Origin: Clusia tigrina | Taxonomy: Eukaryota > Arthropoda > Insecta > Diptera > Clusiidae | Direction of reading: 5' to 3' | NCBI GenBank assembly: GCA_920105625.2 | Contig: OV050030.1 | Coordinates: forward strand, 85,831,570 to 85,895,569 | Length of the DNA stretch: 64,000 nt | Shown here: piece after piece, positions 49,720 through 63,075 of the stretch | Layout: every line of letters begins with the position of its first letter | Numbering within the stretch: the stretch's first letter is position 1 | The notes under the pieces: model-generated | Told to the model about the DNA's origin: nothing | The model's input: the letters and a program-made list of their open reading frames with translations, nothing else | Databases searched by the model: none | Program-made: the position numbers and the translations under genes

Positions 49720-50022
49720 ATTAACAAAATATTAATTTAATTTAATTTTTAAAAAAGGTTGCGTGTTGGATTAGCAACACGTCTTACTTTATTTATGAAC
49801 AAAACCGGACTGAAGTTTACAAACAATAATGATCTTAACATAACTTAACTAAAGACATAAACTGCTGACGTAGTCCACGCGCCGAGTGATGAGTGTGGGA
49901 ACGTTGCTAAATACCTTTACCCGTTCCCAAGTGCAATAGGATCCCGCTGGAATGTTGGTGCTGACACAATGTCTGCGTTGTATGCTCGTGTGTGGACAAA
50001 TACAATGTATTATACGTTAACT
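49719..50022 (-). repeat. LTR between D2 and D3, 304 bp
   Basis: Full inverted LTR with purine tract 50023-50033 and intact Inr/DPE (49778-49813). It would drive D2 as 5' LTR. Confidence 0.93.
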
Positions 50023-50060
50023 CCTCCCCCTCTAAGTTCCATACGTCCTCGAATGGAACA

Positions 50061-51559
50061 TCAAAAGAATGGCTGGCTGTGGAATCTCTTTTTCTTGTCA
50101 TTACTCGATATCCTGGTAAAATCATTTGTAGGTTGATTATCTTGTTGAGGCTCTTCGATAACATTTTCATCTGGTTTAGGTCTGATGTTTCTCCATTTCT
50201 TCCAGTATTTTGCAAGAACGAAAACCCCAATTAGCAGGAAAGTCGATACCATTCCCAAGTTCAATGATAGACTTATTTGGTTTATCGATTTAAGTTTACG
50301 GATTGCCAAAGAGTTTTTGATATTGATGTCATTGATTAGTTCCAGAGATGGGTTGAATTAAGGCAGGAAGAGGTTTTGTTGTAGTGATTTGTCTGGATAA
50401 GTATGTCCTGTTGTTTACTCGGACCGTAGAATTATAGTGGTGAATTACATACGATCCATTGAGCCACATGGTTGAGTTGTCAACATCAATTTGTCCACTG
50501 AATTGGTTCAAAAATAATATGCCATCCTCAATTTCTTCTGTTGTAAAAATGTGTTCGTTATTGGTGGTGGTGCACTTTGATGTCTGACTCGCCAAAAGTT
50601 TCGGGATGCACGGGGAATCTGTGATATCGTCATAAGTTTCAGGACTACATATTGATAAACTATTGTATGTTTTACATTTCTTTTTTAATCCAAATATTCT
50701 TTTCTTATTCTTACAGTCTAGGACGTATTCATAATCTAGCCTAGTTACAATATTTTCCCTTTTGATAGCCTTAATTAGTAATCTAATACAATTTTCAGTA
50801 TCTGTTGTCGGAACACTTAATATGTAAAGTATATTGTAACCTTCGAGAGCAATTTTTACTTCTGCAAAGTGCAGTAGTTCATCAGTACTAGAAAATGGAA
50901 TATTACTTTTACTAAATATGTCATTTAGGATTTCGACTTCGAAAGATGAAAGGATAAATGAATTAACTATATTTACTTTTGCCAAATGAATTGCAAATTC
51001 AATATTCGCAACATCTTCGTTCAGAAGTTCAAGTTTATATTTCCATTCTAATATTCTTTCATCATGAAGATTTTGTTCTGTTTTTAAGATTTTTATTGTT
51101 TCGTTTGTGGTGTTCGTGAGTTTACTTATTTTCTCTAGTGACAGACGATTTATCACAATTTGATTGCTATTATTTTCCAAAACGTCATCTATCTTTTTCT
51201 GAATTATCTCAAAGTCCTGACGGTCTGGACTTCCAGCAATCCATTTCCATGCACTACCGAGGAAATCCAGTGATCGTTTAGACTTTACATTTGGTTTTAA
51301 TCGTGATATGTAGGATTTAATTTGGGATATTGTGTATTTAAGGTAAGGGATCAGGGGATGGTTTAAGGTGATATTCCAAACAATATTATCTTCCATTTCA
51401 TGGATCAGGTTATCGTAGCTCCGTAAATCAATCGTATGAACTATCTTGAAAGTTCCGGTCTGGACTTTAGCCAATCCGGAATGCATTGCCAATAATTTTG
51501 AATTCGAGTAATCCAATATTTGTATTTCGCCAGCACATAATGCCGTCAAGATTAATAAT
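50061..51559 (-). pseudogene. env: env exon 2, single 29-bp deletion
   Basis: The longest uninterrupted env frame of the window (51609-50329, 426 codons if the overlapping pol-end ATG is counted). In that numbering, KSKR is at 109-112, followed by the SLDFLGSAWKW segment, the heptad region and the sequon-rich membrane-proximal part. A 29-bp loss at 50349/50350 with AT microhomology shifts the frame just before the membrane anchor, which follows in 50309-50061. The product would lack its anchor. Confidence 0.9.
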
Positions 51560-51580
51560 CTGTAAAATAGGAGTTGTGAA

Positions 51581-54500
51581 TTAATTTCTAATATGTCTCT
51601 TGTGTACAATTCTTCCGCTTTCGGTGACTATTGTAGAATTCCTGTTTTCTTTTACTTTTTCTTCTTTAAATCGCTCTGATAACTTTGTCCCTAATCTCTT
51701 ATTGATTTTAACGAAGACTGTCTGGACTGGAATGTATTGTTGGTCGTTTTGTTTCCGTTTGTTATGATATTCTAAACTACGTTTCTGTTTTTCTTGGATT
51801 TTCTCCATATTCGACTGTCTAGTTCTGTCATAGCTACCTGGAGAAAAATCTACAGTTCTCCCAAAAAACAAATCAACAGGTTTCCTCTCAACAGTCGAGT
51901 GTATCGAATGATTATACTCGTTCACTGCTTTTTCAAGGAGTTCTTCGAAATTTCTGCATACCCCTTCGTCCTTTAAACACCTTAACAATTCAGCAAGGGT
52001 TGAATGAAATCTTTCGACTTGACCGTTTGCTTCGCTTCTGTAAGGAGGAGTAGTGAACACTTCGATGTTCAATTCATCCCTCATCATAAACAGAATAGTG
52101 GCGGAATTCAGAGACTTCTCATTATCGATGACGATAGTTTTTGGCACGCCAAAGAAGAATAGGAGTTCTCTTAGGGGTCTTCTCACATCCTCAATAGATT
52201 TTCCCGTTAACAATTTAACTTGTGCGTACTTGGTGAATTTATCCAAGGCTGTCATTACCAATTTTTTGTCTGTTGAAAATATGTCAATATGCACTACCTG
52301 GCCGGGATATGAAGGTATAGGCGTTTCCCCTAACTTCGGATCATTGGGGTGCCTATCATATTTGTTCTTCTTACATGTTGATCAAAGTTTCACTATTCTC
52401 TTTATCTTGGCAAACATGCCTGGGAAATAACACTTCTCCAAAATCTGTAATTTATTTTCCGCTGCATTTCTGTGGGCCCTGTTGTGAGTATCAATAATGA
52501 CATTTTCCTGGTCATTTTCTGAGGTCATGTCCTCCACGAATTTTTGTGTCAAGCGAACCTTATAATTCAACAAGTGCAGAGGATAGATTTCCTGGATTTT
52601 ACCCATTACAAATTCTGGTGCCTTTATACCATTATTCACAGAGGGGTTCAAGTATCTTTTCAATAAGGCCAGGAGGTTATTCTGATCATACTCCCTTTCT
52701 ACAATTGTATGTCTATGATACCCAGGGAATATAATTTGGAATTGATATGAACGCACTTCGTCCACACAAAGGAATATCTGATTTTTGGATGCATTTATAG
52801 GACCCTCCACGCTGGGTACCAAATTTTCCGCAGAACTTTCATGGCTATGAACGGTTCCAGCTAAGGAGTTCACGTTGGTCATTGGTGTTCTAGAGAGAGC
52901 ATCTGCTACCACGTTAGATTTCCCTGGTTTGTACCTAATTTCATAGTTATATTCCTCGAGAATCGCCTTCCACCTTTTCATCTTGACATTACTATTTTTG
53001 TTACTCAGTGCATATGTTAGGGGCTGGTGGTCAGTGTAAATTATAATTCTAGCAGTTCCATATAGGTAGTTTCTGAAGATATGTAGGGCCCATACTATAG
53101 CTAGCATCTCTCTCTCATTTGTAGCATAGTTTTCCTCCGTTTCCGACAATACTCTGGAAATAAATGCTATTGGCCTATCGTCCTGGCTAAACACGGCTCC
53201 GAGGGCTACGTTGGAGGCATCGGTCGTTAGATGAAATTCTTTCTCGTAGTTTGGGTAAAAAAGCATAACTTCTCGAGATAATAAAGCCTCCTTTAAAGAA
53301 TCCATTGCCTTCATTTCCTTACAACCGAGTACTATTTTTACTTTGCTGGACTCGGACCTGGGAATTGAACCATTTGGGCCCCTCAGCATAGCAGTTAGGG
53401 GTTTAGCTATATCGGCATAACCCTTTATGAATCTTCTATAGTAATTGCAAAGCCCCAAAAAAGATCTTAATTGCCTCAAAGTTTTAGGGTAAGGAATTCT
53501 TACCATGGCATCCACTCTGTCCTTTATTGTACTTATGCCACTCTCAGATACTTTGAAACCAAGAAATTCAACTTCTCTTTTAAAGAAGACGCATTTATCT
53601 AACTGCACTCTCATATTTGCCTCTGCCAACGTACAAAAGATTTCCTTCAAATGTTTAAAATGTGATTCTTCGTCTTTACTGAATATAATTATGTCATCGA
53701 TATAGACATAACAAGTCCTTCCGATGAAGTTTCTTAGAATATCATCCAATGCTCTCTGGAATATTGATGGGGCATTTTTTAATCCAAACCGAAGCCTTGT
53801 GAACTCGTACTTCCCATTGTTCACTGAGAATGCCGTTTTCTCGATGTCTTCTTGCCTGAGCGGTATTTGATGAAAACCACTTTTCAGATCAATTACCGTA
53901 AAGAATTTGTTGCCGCCCAGTTGAGATAAAACTTCCCCAACTTCTGGTATTGGATATTTGTCTGCTACAGTAACCGCATTCAATTTTCTAAAATCCACTA
54001 CGACTCTGTACTTCCTCTTTCCAGATGCATCCTCTTTTTTCGGCACGACCCATATGGGGAGGAATTATAGGGAGAATGAGATGGTCTTATGATCCCGTCT
54101 TTTAATATTTTGCTTATTTCTTCCTCGACAACATTTTTCAGAGCCATTGGGTAAGGATAGTTTCTTGTGTAAGTAGGCTCGTCCGTGGTTGTACGAATTT
54201 CACCCTGTACTCTCGTTGTGTAAGTTAATTTTTCATCAGGATCTGCAAAAAGATTCTTGTGAGATTCTATGATTCTCATCATAGTTGATGTTTGGTTCTC
54301 AGAAACGTATTTCCAGATTGTTCACGTCCTGCGACATATATTGGTAAATTGGTATTTTCATACCATTCGTTATTGTAAAGTAATTATCAGCTGTGTGAAT
54401 GACTGCAGAAAGTTCCTTCAAGGTATCATTACCTAGTATTGCATCAAAAGTCCGCAATCCAGGTAGAAGGAAAAATTTAATAGGTTCAATAGAATCACCA

Positions 54501-54708
54501 AATATCCTTAGTAAGGTGTGGTGTGTAGTTTGAACATTGCCAGATATTGTTTTAGCGCAGAAGTAGTCGCAATTTTTTGAGGATTATTTGCCAGATCACA
54601 CTTAATATAATTCTTATTGCTACCAGTGTCCAGAAGGAATTTCAGTATTTTTCCGTTCCCCGTTCTTATCTTAAAGTATGGTAACGAGGAACTGTTTAAC
54701 CAAAAAAA
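51581..54708 (-). pseudogene. pol: pol, stop in integrase zinc finger and upstream frameshifts
   Basis: A 6-A run (7 in C2 and D2) near 54575 shifts the protease frame. An 11-bp loss lies near 54305. A small insertion near 54058 separates 54282-53998 from the main frame. RT with YIDD, RNase H and the integrase N-terminus are open in 54046-52382. That frame ends at TGA 52384-52382, where the first Cys of the CxxC half of the HHCC finger should be. The integrase core and C-terminal domain continue in frame to 51581. Confidence 0.91.
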
Positions 54709-56110
54709 TTAAGATCCGCATTAAGATCTTCAGTAGAAAAATCTTCCACTAGACTGTCCGAGGTTTTTACGTCCTCTCCTGAATAGTGTGTTAGTTCATT
54801 AATATATTCATTATTGGCCACATCCATGTATTCATTTATATCCGGTACACCTCCTACAGCTCCTTCGAGTGCTTCAATTTCTTTGTCAATTTTTGGATTA
54901 TCCACTTCGCTGCCTCCTCTGTTGCAATTACCCTCTGTTCTTAAATGAAAGTTTCGTTGAGCCTTGTTGATTGGTCCTTGGAACGTACCTTCATAAGGCC
55001 TCTTATAACCATTATTGACCGGCGGTCTGTTGGAATAATTTATCTGCCTAGATTGGATGGATCGATCAATTTCCATCGGTTCCGGATTTGTAGGATATTG
55101 TTGATAATTTCGCGGATATCCTTGAGGTCTTTGATTCATGTTAGTGAACTGGTAATTTTGTTGACGGGGTTGATACTGAATATTCGGCCCATTCCTTGGC
55201 CTTGGTATGAATCGTGTTGGCAATTGTGGTCTGGTTGGAGCTCCCCCATGAGCGAGTTCAGGATAAAAAATATTTCTGGTGAATACCTGAGGATTTTTTG
55301 GTTTGTATTGCTGCGCGTTTGGCTTAGGTATCTGCCCGTGAGCATGATGCATCCGATAAGTCATATTGTCCAATTTTAAACAGATGTGTAATGCCTGTGG
55401 CAAAGATGTGGGTTCCTTGACGCTTAATAGTCTTGGCAAATCGCCTTTCAGCCACGCACGAAGGTATCAAGTTGCTTTTCTCTATAAGCGTTTGTCATTG
55501 AAGAAAGGCTACCTGTGTCCAGTTCAAGACAAGTTATCTTGTCCAATATTAGTGATAGGTGTTGCTACACCGCTTGATAGAATTCTGTTATGGTTTGGTG
55601 TCCTTGACACATGGTTGTCATCTGATATTCAAGTGTACCAATATCTCTCCTATCGGAGTAATGCATCATTAGACACTTTCTTATCTTGACCCAGTCTAGA
55701 GGTGTTCTGTATGAATCAAGAGCAGTGTCTGCTTCCCCAGTAATTTTTGTCCATATTGTATGGAGAATGGCAAAATATCTTCCAGTACCTTTAATGCTTT
55801 CGAAAAGCTCCAGTACCCTTTCTACCGATTTCCGCCATGAACCGAATTCGCCCGCAATTCCCGAAAATACTCTTAGTGATCTAACAATATCGGGAATTTT
55901 GTCCAATTCTTCGATACGAATTGCTCCTATAGGTTGATCCCCTCCTTCATCAGGGGTGTCCTGTTTGAAGTAATCCAACACTATAGTTCTAACTTCCTCC
56001 TTTTGAGCTTGAGAGAGTCCACTGGAACTAATGCTAGGCCTCTGTGGTTGGCTCATTGTGAGGGTTCTACTTAGTCTATCCGTAATCTCTTCGATACTGT
56101 CAACTGGCAT
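54696..56110 (-). pseudogene. gag: gag, frameshifts in the middle
   Basis: ATG at 56110. The N-terminal half is open to 55565, including the segment with the native 8 bp. Several 1-bp changes near 55450-55480 (lost C, extra T, lost T) disrupt the centre. The C-terminal part 55439-54696 is open, with a 3-bp insertion near 55295. U7 run at 54702-54708. Confidence 0.89.
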
Positions 56111-57034
56111 ACTCTCTTTTAACAATATTTTTTCGGAACTTTTTCACAAAAAAAGGAAAGGAATAGGATGGACTAAGGAACATTTTGTTTCGCGAATAAA
56201 TATAAAATAGCAATCAATATGTAATCTTACAATCTGCCGCTCATCTTACAATCACCATGACTTTTTTCCACTTATGCCGTTGATGCTGTTTGCTTCGTAT
56301 GAATTTTTTCTTTCGAAAATTACAATTTCACTATTCTTTTTTTAACAACCTTTTTCCAATTTCTGTTTTTTTTCTTTTTAATAATAATTTCTTAATATTT
56401 CTTCACATATATCATTTATTTTTAATTTTATTTTTTATTTACTAATTCTTTTTTTTCAATGATAATTTCTTTTAATTTCTTCACACTTATTTATGTTTAA
56501 TTTTCCTTTTCATTTAATAATTCTTTCTTTCAATGATAATTTCTTTTAATTTCTGCAGACTTATAATTTATTTTTAATTTTCCTTTTCATTTAATAATTC
56601 TTTTTGTCAATGATAATTTCTTTTAATTTCTTCACACTTATAACTTATTTTTAATCTTCTTTTTTTTCTAAATAATATTAAATTCTTTCCCTTTTAATAA
56701 TAATTTCTTTCTTTTAAATAAATTTCCTCACTTTCTTAGATTATTATTTTTTCTTTAATAAAGTCACAATTTTATATTCTTAGGATTCTATAATTTATTT
56801 TCACCAACAATTTAAGCATTTACTTCACAATTTCCTTATTTTTTAAAGTTCTTAAACACTACAGTGAGACTGCTGATGATCCCGTGATCACCTCCCGTTT
56901 GCGTTGACTACTAGGGCGCGTCCTTTTCTCACTCTAAACGGTGAGCCGGAATTGTTGGACCTTTTTCTGGGTTAAACCTCTTCATCCTTACTTGCCTATC
57001 ATCTCAGGCAAATGTGTGCAAGGATACAAAAGAG
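56111..57034 (-). other. 5' leader, splice donor mutated, D3
   Basis: Four repeat units. The mini-ORF ATG is present, but the donor reads AAG|ATGAGC instead of AAG|GTGAGT near 56241-56246, so the GT is lost. In this copy env could not be spliced from the usual donor. Confidence 0.75.
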
Positions 57035-57052
57035 GTCCCTGCTCGGGCGCCA
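57035..57052 (-). other. Primer binding site, D3
   Basis: Intact 18-base lysine-tRNA-like site at the LTR edge. Confidence 0.8.
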
Positions 57053-57355
57053 ATTAACAAAATATTAATTTAATTTAATTTTTAAAAAAGGTTGCGTGTT
57101 GGATTAGCAACACGTCTTACTTTATTTATGAACAAAACCGGACTGAAGTTTACAAACAATTATGATCTTAACATAACTTAACTAAATACATAAACTGCTG
57201 ACGTAGTCCACGCGCCGAGTGATGAGTGTGGGAACGTTGCTAAATATCTTTACCCGTTCCCAAGTGCAATAGGATCCCGCTGGAATGTTGGTGCTGACAC
57301 AATGTCTGCGTTGTATGCTCGTGTGTGGACAAATACAATGTATTATACGTTAACT
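57052..57355 (-). repeat. LTR between D3 and D4, 304 bp
   Basis: Full inverted LTR with purine tract 57356-57366 and intact Inr/DPE (57111-57146). Confidence 0.93.
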
Positions 57356-57393
57356 CCTCCCCCTCTAAGTTCCATACGTCCTCGAATGGAACA

Positions 57394-58708
57394 TCAAAAG
57401 AATGGCAGGCTGTGGAATCTCTTTTTCTTGTCATTACTCGATATCCTGGTAAAATCATTTGTAGGTTGATTATCTTGTTGAGGCTCTTCGATAACATTTT
57501 CAACTGGTTTAGGTCTGATGTTTCTCCATTTCTTCCAGTATTTTGCAAGAACGAAAACCCCAATTAGCAGGAAAGTCGATACCATTCCCAAGTTCAATGA
57601 TAGACTTATTTGGTTTATCGAATTAAGTTTTCGAATTGCCAAAGAATTTTTGATATTGATGTCATTGATTAGTTCCTCAATTTATGCTGTTGTAAAAATG
57701 TGTTCGTTATTGGTGGTGGTGCACTTTGATGTCTGACTCGCCAAAAGTTTCGGGATGCACGGGGAAACTGTGATATCGTCATAAGTTTCAGGACTACATA
57801 TTGATAAACTATTGCATGTTTTACATTTCTTTTTTAATCCAAATATTCTGTTCTTATTCTTACAGTCTAGGACGTATTCATAATCTAGCCTAGTTACAAT
57901 ATTTTCCCCTTTGATAGCCTTAATTAGTAATCTAATACAATTTTCAGTATCTGTTGTCGGAACACTTAATATGTAAAGTATATTGTAACCTTCGAGAGCA
58001 ATTTTTACTTCTGCAAAGTGCAGTAGTTCATCAGTACTAGAAAATGGAATATTACTTTTACTAAATATGTCATTTAGGATTTCGACTTCGAAAGATGAAA
58101 GGATAAATGAATTAACTATATTTACTTTTGCCAAATGAATTGCAAATTCAATATTCGCAACATCTTCTTTTAGAAGTTCAAGTTTATATTTCCATTCTAA
58201 TATTCTTTCATCATGAAGATTTTGTTCTGTTTTTAAGATTTTTATTATTTCGTTTGTGGTGTTCGTGAGTTTACTTATTTTCTCTAGTGACAGACGATTT
58301 ATCACAATTTGATTGCTATTATTTTCCAAAACGTCATCTATCTTTTTCTGAATTATCTCAAAGTCCTGACGGTCTGGACTTCCAGCAATCCATTTCCATG
58401 CACTACCGAGGAAATCCAGTGATCGTTTAGACTTTACATTTGGTTTTAATCGTGATATGTAGGATTTAATTTGGGATATTGTGTATTTAAGGTAAGGGAT
58501 CAGGGGATGGTTTAAGGTGATATTCCGAACAATATTATCTTCCATTTCATGGACCAGGTTATCGTAGCTCCGTACATCAATCGTAGGAACTATCTTGAAA
58601 GTTCCGGTCTGGACTTTAGGCAATCCGGAATGCATTGCCAATAATTTTGAATTCGAGTAATCCAATATTTGTATTTCGCCAGCACATAATGCCGTCAAGA
58701 TTAATAAT
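57394..58708 (-). pseudogene. env: env exon 2, 213-bp deletion and stop
   Basis: Open from the acceptor region through KSKR, the fusion-peptide-like segment and the heptads (58758-57682). An in-frame loss of about 213 bp near 57676 removes the sequon-rich membrane-proximal part, and a nearby TAA ends translation. The membrane anchor and tail follow in the same frame, 57642-57394. Confidence 0.9.
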
Positions 58709-58729
58709 CTGTAAAATAGGAGTTGTGAA

Positions 58730-61700
58730 TTAATTTCTAATATGTCTCTTGTGTACAATTCTTCCGCTTTCGGTGACTATTGTAGAATTCCTGTTTTCTT
58801 TTACTATTTCTTCTTTAAATCGCTCTGATAACTTTGTCCCTAATCTCTTATTGATTTTAACGAAGACTGTCTGGCCTGGAATGTATTGTTGGTCGTTTTG
58901 TTTCCGTTTGTTATGATATTCTAAACTACGTTTCTGTTTTTCTTGGATTTTCTCCATATTCGACTGTCTAGTTCTGTCATAGCTACCTGGAGAAAAATCT
59001 ACAGTTCTCCCAAAAAACAAATCAACAGGTTTCCTCTCAACAGTCGAGTGTATCGAATGATTATACTCGTTCACTGCTTTTTCAAGGAGTTCTTCGAAAT
59101 TTCTGCATACCCCTTCGTCCTTTAAACATCTTAACAATTCAGCAAGGGTTGAATGAAATCTTTCGACTTGACCGTTTGCTTCGCTTCTGTAAGGAGGAGT
59201 AGTGAACACTTCGATGTTCAATTCATCCCTCATCATAAACAGAATAGTGGCGGAATTCAGAGACTTCTCATTATCGATGACGATAGTTTTTGGTACGCCA
59301 AAGAAGAATAGGAGTTCTTTTAGGGGTCTTCTCACATCCTCAATAGATTTTCCCGTTAACAATTTAACTTGTGCGTACTTGGTGAATTTATCCAGGGCTG
59401 TCATTACCAATTTTTTGTCTGTTGAAAATATGTCAATATGCACTACCTGGCCGGGATATGAAGGTATAGGCGTTTCCCCTAACTTCGGATCATTGGGGTG
59501 CCTATCGTATTTGTTCTTCTTACATGTTGAGCAAAGTTTCACTATTCTCTTTATCTTGGCAAACATGCCTGGGAAATAACACTTCTCCAAAATCTGTAAT
59601 TTATTTTCAGCTGCATTTCTGTGGGCCCTGTTGTGAGTATCAATAATGACATTTTCCTGGTCATTTTCTGAGGTCACGTCCTCCACGAATTTTTGTGTGA
59701 AACGAACCTTATAATTCAACAAGTGCAGAGGATAGATTTCCTGGATTTTACCCATTACAAATTCTGGTGTCTTCATACCATTATTCCCAGAGGGGTTCAA
59801 GTATCTTTTCAATAAGGCTAGGAGGTTATTCTGATCATACTCCCTTTCTACAATTGTATGTCTATGATACCCAGGGAATATAATTTGGAATTGATATGAC
59901 GGCACTTCGTCCACAAAAAGGAATATCTGATTTTTGAATGCATTTATAGGACCCTCCAGGCTGGGTACCAAATTTTCCGCAGAACTTTCATGGCTATGAA
60001 CGGTTCCAGTTAAAAAGTTCACGTTGGTCATTGGTGTTCTAGAGAGCATCTGCTACCACGTTAGATTTCCCTGGTTTGTACCTAATTTCATAGTTATATT
60101 CGTCGAGAATCTCCTTCCACCTTTTCATCTTGACATTACTATTTTTGTTACTCAGTGCATATGTTAGGGGCTTGTGGTCAGTGTAAATTATAATTCTAGC
60201 AGTTCCATATAGGTAGTTTCTGAAGATATGTAGGGCACATACTATAGCTAGCATCTCTCTCTCATTTGTAGCATAGTTTTCCTCCGTTTCCGACAATACT
60301 CTGGAAATAAATGCTATTGGCCTATCGTCCTGGCTAAATACGGCTCCGAGGGCTACGTTGGAGGCATCGGTCGTTAGATGAAATTCTTTCTCGTAGTTTG
60401 GGTAAAAAAGCATAGCTTCTCGAGATAATAAAGCCTCCTTTAAAGAATCCATTGCCTTCATTTCCTTACAACCGAGTACTATTTTTACTTTGCTGGACTC
60501 GGACCTGGGAATTGAACCATTTGGGCCCCTTAGCATAGCAGTTAGGGGTTTAGCTATATCGGCATAACCCTTTATGTATCTTCTATAGTAATTGCAAAGC
60601 CCCAAAAAAGATCTTAATTGTCTCAAAGTTTTAGGGTAAGGAATTCTTACCATGGCATCCACTCTGTCCTTTATTGTACTTATGCCACTCTCAGATACTT
60701 TGAAACCAAGAAATTCAACTTCTCTTTTAAAGAAGACGCATTTATCTAACTGCACTCTCATATTTGCCTCTGCCAACGTACAAAAGATTTCCTTCAAATG
60801 TTTAAAATGTGATTCTTCGTCTTTACTGAATATAATTATGTCATCGATATAGACATAACAAGTCCTTCCGATGAAGTTTCTTAGAATATCATCCAATGCT
60901 CTCTGGAATATTGATGGGGCATTTTTTAATCCAAACGGAAGCCTTGTGAACTCGTACTTCCCATTGTTCACTGAGAATGCCGTTTTCTCGATGTCTTCTT
61001 GCCTGAGCGGTATTTGATGAAAACCACTTTTCAGATCAATTACCGTAAAGAATTTGTTGCCGCCCAGTTGAGATAAAACTTCCCCAACTTCTGGTATTGG
61101 ATATTTGTCTGCTACAGTAACCGCATTCAATTTTCTAAAATCCACTACGACTTTGTACTTCCTCTTTCCAGATGCATCCTCTTTTTTCGGCACGACCCAT
61201 ATGGGTGAATTATAGGGAGAATGAGATGGTCTTATGATCCCGTCTTTTAATAATTTGCTTATTTCTTCCTCGACAACATTTTTCAGAGCCATTCTGTAAG
61301 GATAGTTTCTTGTGTAAGTAGGCTAGTCCGTGGTTGTACGAATTTCACCCTGTACTCTCGTTGTGTAAGTTAATTTTTCATCAGGATCTGCAAAAAGATT
61401 CTTGTGAGATTCTATGATTCTCATCATAGTTGATGTTTGGTTCTCAGAAACGTATTTCTAGATTGTTCACGTCCTGCGACATATATTGGTAAATTGGTAT
61501 TTTCATACCATTCGTTATTGTAAAGTAATTATCAGCTGTGTGAATGATTGCAGAAAGTTCCTTCAAGGTATCATTACCTAGTATTGCATCGAAAGTCCGC
61601 AATCCAGGTAGAAGGAAAAATTTAATAGGTTCAATAGAATCACCAAATATCCTTAGTAAGGTGTGGTGTGTAATTTGAACATTGCCAGATATTGTTTTAG

Positions 61701-61853
61701 CGCAGAAGTAGTCGCAATTTTTTGAAGATTATTTGCCAGATCAGACTTAATATAATTCTTATTGCTACCAGTGTCCAGAAGGAATTTCAGTATTTTTCCG
61801 TTCCCCGTTCTTATCTTAAAGTATGGTAACGAGGAACTGTTTAACCAAAAAAA
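58730..61853 (-). pseudogene. pol: pol, broken at RNase H end and near protease
   Basis: From the U7 run: a 6-A run near 61717 and an 11-bp loss near 61449 (shared with D3) shift the protease frame. TAG at 61325-61323 replaces a GAG. RT with YIDD and RNase H are open in 61292-60039. A 2-bp loss in a GA repeat near 60046 (other copies read AGAGAGAGCATC) shifts the frame at ADALSR. Connection, HHCC finger, D,D,E core and C-terminal domain form one open segment, 60049-58730. Confidence 0.91.
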
Positions 61854-62196
61854 TTAAGATCCGCATTAAGATCTTCAGTAGAAAAATCTTCCACTAGACT
61901 GTCCGAGGTTTTTACGTCCTCTCCTGAATAGTGTGTTAGTTCATTAATATATTCATTATTGGCCACATCCATGTATTCATTTATATCCATTACACCTCCT
62001 ACAGCTCCTTCGAGTGCTTCAATTTCTTTGTCAATTTTTGGATTATCCACTTCGCTGCCTCCTCTGTTACAATTACCCTCTGTTCTTAAATGAAAGTTTC
62101 GTTGAGCCTTGTTGATTGGTCCTTGGAGCGTACCTTCATAAGGCCTCTTATAACCATTATTGACCGGCGGTCTGTTGGCATAATTTATCTGCCTAG
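61841..62196 (-). pseudogene. gag: gag C-terminal fragment fused to leader
   Basis: Only the last 115 or so codons remain, ending at 61841-61843. At 62196/62197 the gag sequence jumps to the leader just upstream of the normal start, with 1-2 bp microhomology, so the ATG and N-terminal two thirds are lost. U7 run 61847-61853 is kept. Confidence 0.9.
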
Positions 62197-63057
62197 GAAT
62201 AGGATGGACTAAGGAACGTTTTGTTTCGCGAATAAATATAAAATAGCAATCAATATGTAATCTTACAATCTGCCACTCACCTTACAATCACCATGACTTT
62301 TTTTCCACTGATGCCGTTGATGCTGTTTGCTTCGTATGAATTTTTTTTTCGAAAATTACAATTTCACTATTCTTTTTTTAACAACTTTTTTCCAATTTCT
62401 GTTTTTTTTCTTTTTAATAATAATTTCTTAATATTTCTTCACATTTATCATTTATTTTTAATTTTATTTTTTATTTACAAATTCTTTTTTTTTGTTTTCA
62501 ACGACAATTTTTTTTAATTTCTTCACACTTATTTATGTTTAATTTTCCTTTTCATTTAATAATTCTTTCTTTCAATGATAATTTCTTTTAATTTCTTCAC
62601 ACTTATAATTTATTTAAATTTTCCTTTTCATTTAATAATTCTTTTTGTCAATGATAATTTCTTTTAATTTCTTCACACTTATAACTTATTTTTAATCTTC
62701 TTTTTTTCTAAATAATATTTAATTCTTTTCCTTTTAATAATAATTCCTTTCTTTTAAATAAATTTCCTCACTTTCTTAAATTTTTATTTTTTCTTTAATA
62801 AAGTCACAATTTTATATTCTTAGGATTCTATAATTTAAGCATTTACTTCACAATTTCCTTATTTTTTAAAGTTCTTAAACACTACAGTGAGACTGCTGAT
62901 GATCCCGTGATCACCTCCCGTTTGCGTTGACTACTAGGGCGCGTCCTTTTCTCACTCTAAACGGTGAGCCGGAATTGTTGGACCTTTTTCTGGGTTAAAC
63001 CTCTTCGTCCTTACTTGCCTATCATCTCAGGCAAATGTGTGCAAGGATACAAAAGAG
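62197..63057 (-). other. 5' leader, four minisatellite units, D4
   Basis: Mini-ORF ATG 62294-62292 and donor intact (intron from 62280), upstream of the gag deletion. One repeat unit is slightly expanded by T-rich sequence near 62480-62515. A short loss near 62838 removes the stretch present in D1 and D3. Confidence 0.77.
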
Positions 63058-63075
63058 GTCCCTGCTCGGGCGCCA
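63058..63075 (-). other. Primer binding site, D4
   Basis: Intact 18-base lysine-tRNA-like site, next to the LTR stump. Confidence 0.8.

Larger units (their letters stand above)
49719..57051 (-). mobile_element. Errantivirus-type LTR element, unit D3
   Basis: Complete minus-strand unit with both flanking LTRs full length. It has the best preserved env but a mutated splice donor. It shares an 11-bp pol loss with D4. Confidence 0.93.
57052..63074 (-). mobile_element. Errantivirus-type LTR element, unit D4
   Basis: Minus-strand unit with a deletion joining mid-gag to the leader (62196/62197) and a 213-bp loss in env. Its 5' LTR is the 60-bp stump at 63075-63134, so it lacks a promoter of its own. 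Confidence 0.92.

Noticed and set aside
62293..62517. 74-codon Phe-rich + strand ORF
   Set aside because: It is the complement of the A-rich leader; low-complexity translation without support.
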